Shown: piece after piece, positions 4,970 to 5,486 of the stretch
Layout of the letters: each line of letters starts with the position of its first letter
How positions within the stretch are numbered: position 1 is the first letter of the stretch
Source: CAIOHW01 sp964432565
GTDB lineage: Bacteria; Bdellovibrionota; UBA1018
NCBI GenBank assembly: GCA_964432565.1
Contig: CAYSOA010000080.1
Span: 1-5,486, forward strand
DNA: 5,486 nucleotides
Direction of reading: 5' to 3'
Translations under genes and position numbers: made by a program
Notes under the pieces: model-generated
What the model saw: the letters and a program-made list of their open reading frames with translations, nothing else
What the model was told of the DNA's origin: nothing
Databases searched by the model: none

Positions 4970-5486
4970 TTCGAAGCTTCACCTCCTCGTGGATGATTCT
5001 GCTAGCACTCTCATCGTCTCTTGGGGGATGTCTCAACCAGGTGGGAAAAAAACCTCTTCTAGGCGGAAATTCCACTTCAACGAGGGCAGAAGGCTCTACG
5101 AGAACCGAGGGTAGCGTCAGCCTGTCGCCCGATCTTCCCTCGCTGACGATTGCCAGCGTCACTTTCGTCAAACACGAGGGCGAGACGGCTCTTCAGGTTC
5201 AGTTTCCCTCGAGCGGCAGCAGCACTCCCGGAGCCCCGCCCTCCTACGGAATCGAAGACTACTGCGTCGGAGGCAACCGAGTCTGCCACTGCTACTTTCA
5301 GTGGAATGAAGTGAATACCACCACTCCCGGATCGGCGGCACTCAGTGAAAACATCGCCCGAACGTTTCCGAGAAGCACTTACACCGAGATCCTGCTGACC
5401 CAGGCCGAACGCACCGGGGCCGTGCTCTGCCAGCTGCCTTCGGTCTTTGAAAGAGAAGTCGGGTCAAACGATCCGGTTCGGGTTTC
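4966..5486 (+). CDS. Second lipoprotein with C-X-C motif, probable diverged paralogue of its neighbour (3' end missing)
   Basis: The frame stays open to the right edge, giving 173 residues without a stop. It begins with a short lipoprotein signal peptide: MIRSFTSSW, core MILLALSSS, and lipobox L-G-G-C with Cys22 as the lipidated residue; +2 is Leu, so outer membrane is predicted. A Ser/Thr/Gly-rich linker follows, with an approximate tandem repeat STRAEG-STRTEG (38-48). A globular region then starts with LTIASVTFVK (60-69). Cysteines at 100, 107, 109 and 155 lie in the contexts DYC, VCHCYFQW and VLCQLP. These match FC, GCSCVFR and VRCPIP in the preceding protein, and both mature proteins begin C-L-N. 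I know no family for this and infer no enzymatic role. A component of the cell surface, or a partner of the upstream lipoprotein, is plausible from the coupling. Length and C-terminal domains are unknown. Confidence 0.88.
   Translation, partial: MIRSFTSSWMILLALSSSLGGCLNQVGKKPLLGGNSTSTRAEGSTRTEGSVSLSPDLPSLTIASVTFVKHEGETALQVQFPSSGSSTPGAPPSYGIEDYCVGGNRVCHCYFQWNEVNTTTPGSAALSENIARTFPRSTYTEILLTQAERTGAVLCQLPSVFEREVGSNDPVRV

Noticed and set aside
5263..5310. Heme c binding motif in the VCHC segment of the second lipoprotein
   Set aside because: There is no C-x-x-C-H; the arrangement is C-x-C without a following histidine ligand in the right place.

Overview
The window looks like chromosomal DNA of a GC-rich (roughly 60% by eye) diderm bacterium. 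Two proteins carry lipoprotein signal peptides, one carries a Sec signal peptide, and there is a Rep-type helicase and a LysR-type regulator. The tetranucleotide TCGA is strikingly frequent. A predatory or deltaproteobacteria-like lineage (for example Bdellovibrionota) would fit the style of the Cys-containing lipoproteins, but that is a guess and nothing here proves taxonomy. I see no rRNA, tRNA, insertion sequence, phage gene or CRISPR array.

Layout. (1) 2-1375, + strand: the C-terminal two thirds of a Rep/UvrD superfamily 1 helicase, cut by the left edge. (2) 1394-1909, - strand, converging on the helicase with an 18-base gap: a small exported protein of unknown function. (3) 1976-2857, + strand, divergent from (2): a full-length LysR-type regulator. 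The 66 bases between the two start codons hold overlapping candidate promoters, and the regulator's transcript may be nearly leaderless. (4) 2858-3151: a gap with two short perfect hairpins and a candidate 73-residue gene on the - strand (2896-3117). That gene has a strong Shine-Dalgarno sequence and a Fis-like helix-turn-helix pattern. (5) 3152-4969, + strand: a 605-residue Cys-rich lipoprotein of no recognised family. (6) 4966 to the right edge, + strand: a second lipoprotein, overlapping the first by ATGA and preceded by a near-perfect Shine-Dalgarno sequence. It is open at the window edge.

How the parts fit. The divergent regulator/exported-protein pair has the classical arrangement of a LysR regulator and its target. 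The two lipoproteins form a translationally coupled operon. They share a GCLN lipobox region, a leading beta-type segment and an aromatic-Cys...Cys-X-Cys-X-Phe...Cys pattern, so they are probably diverged paralogues, and their products probably sit together on the periplasmic side of the outer membrane. This pair is the best candidate for something undescribed in the window.
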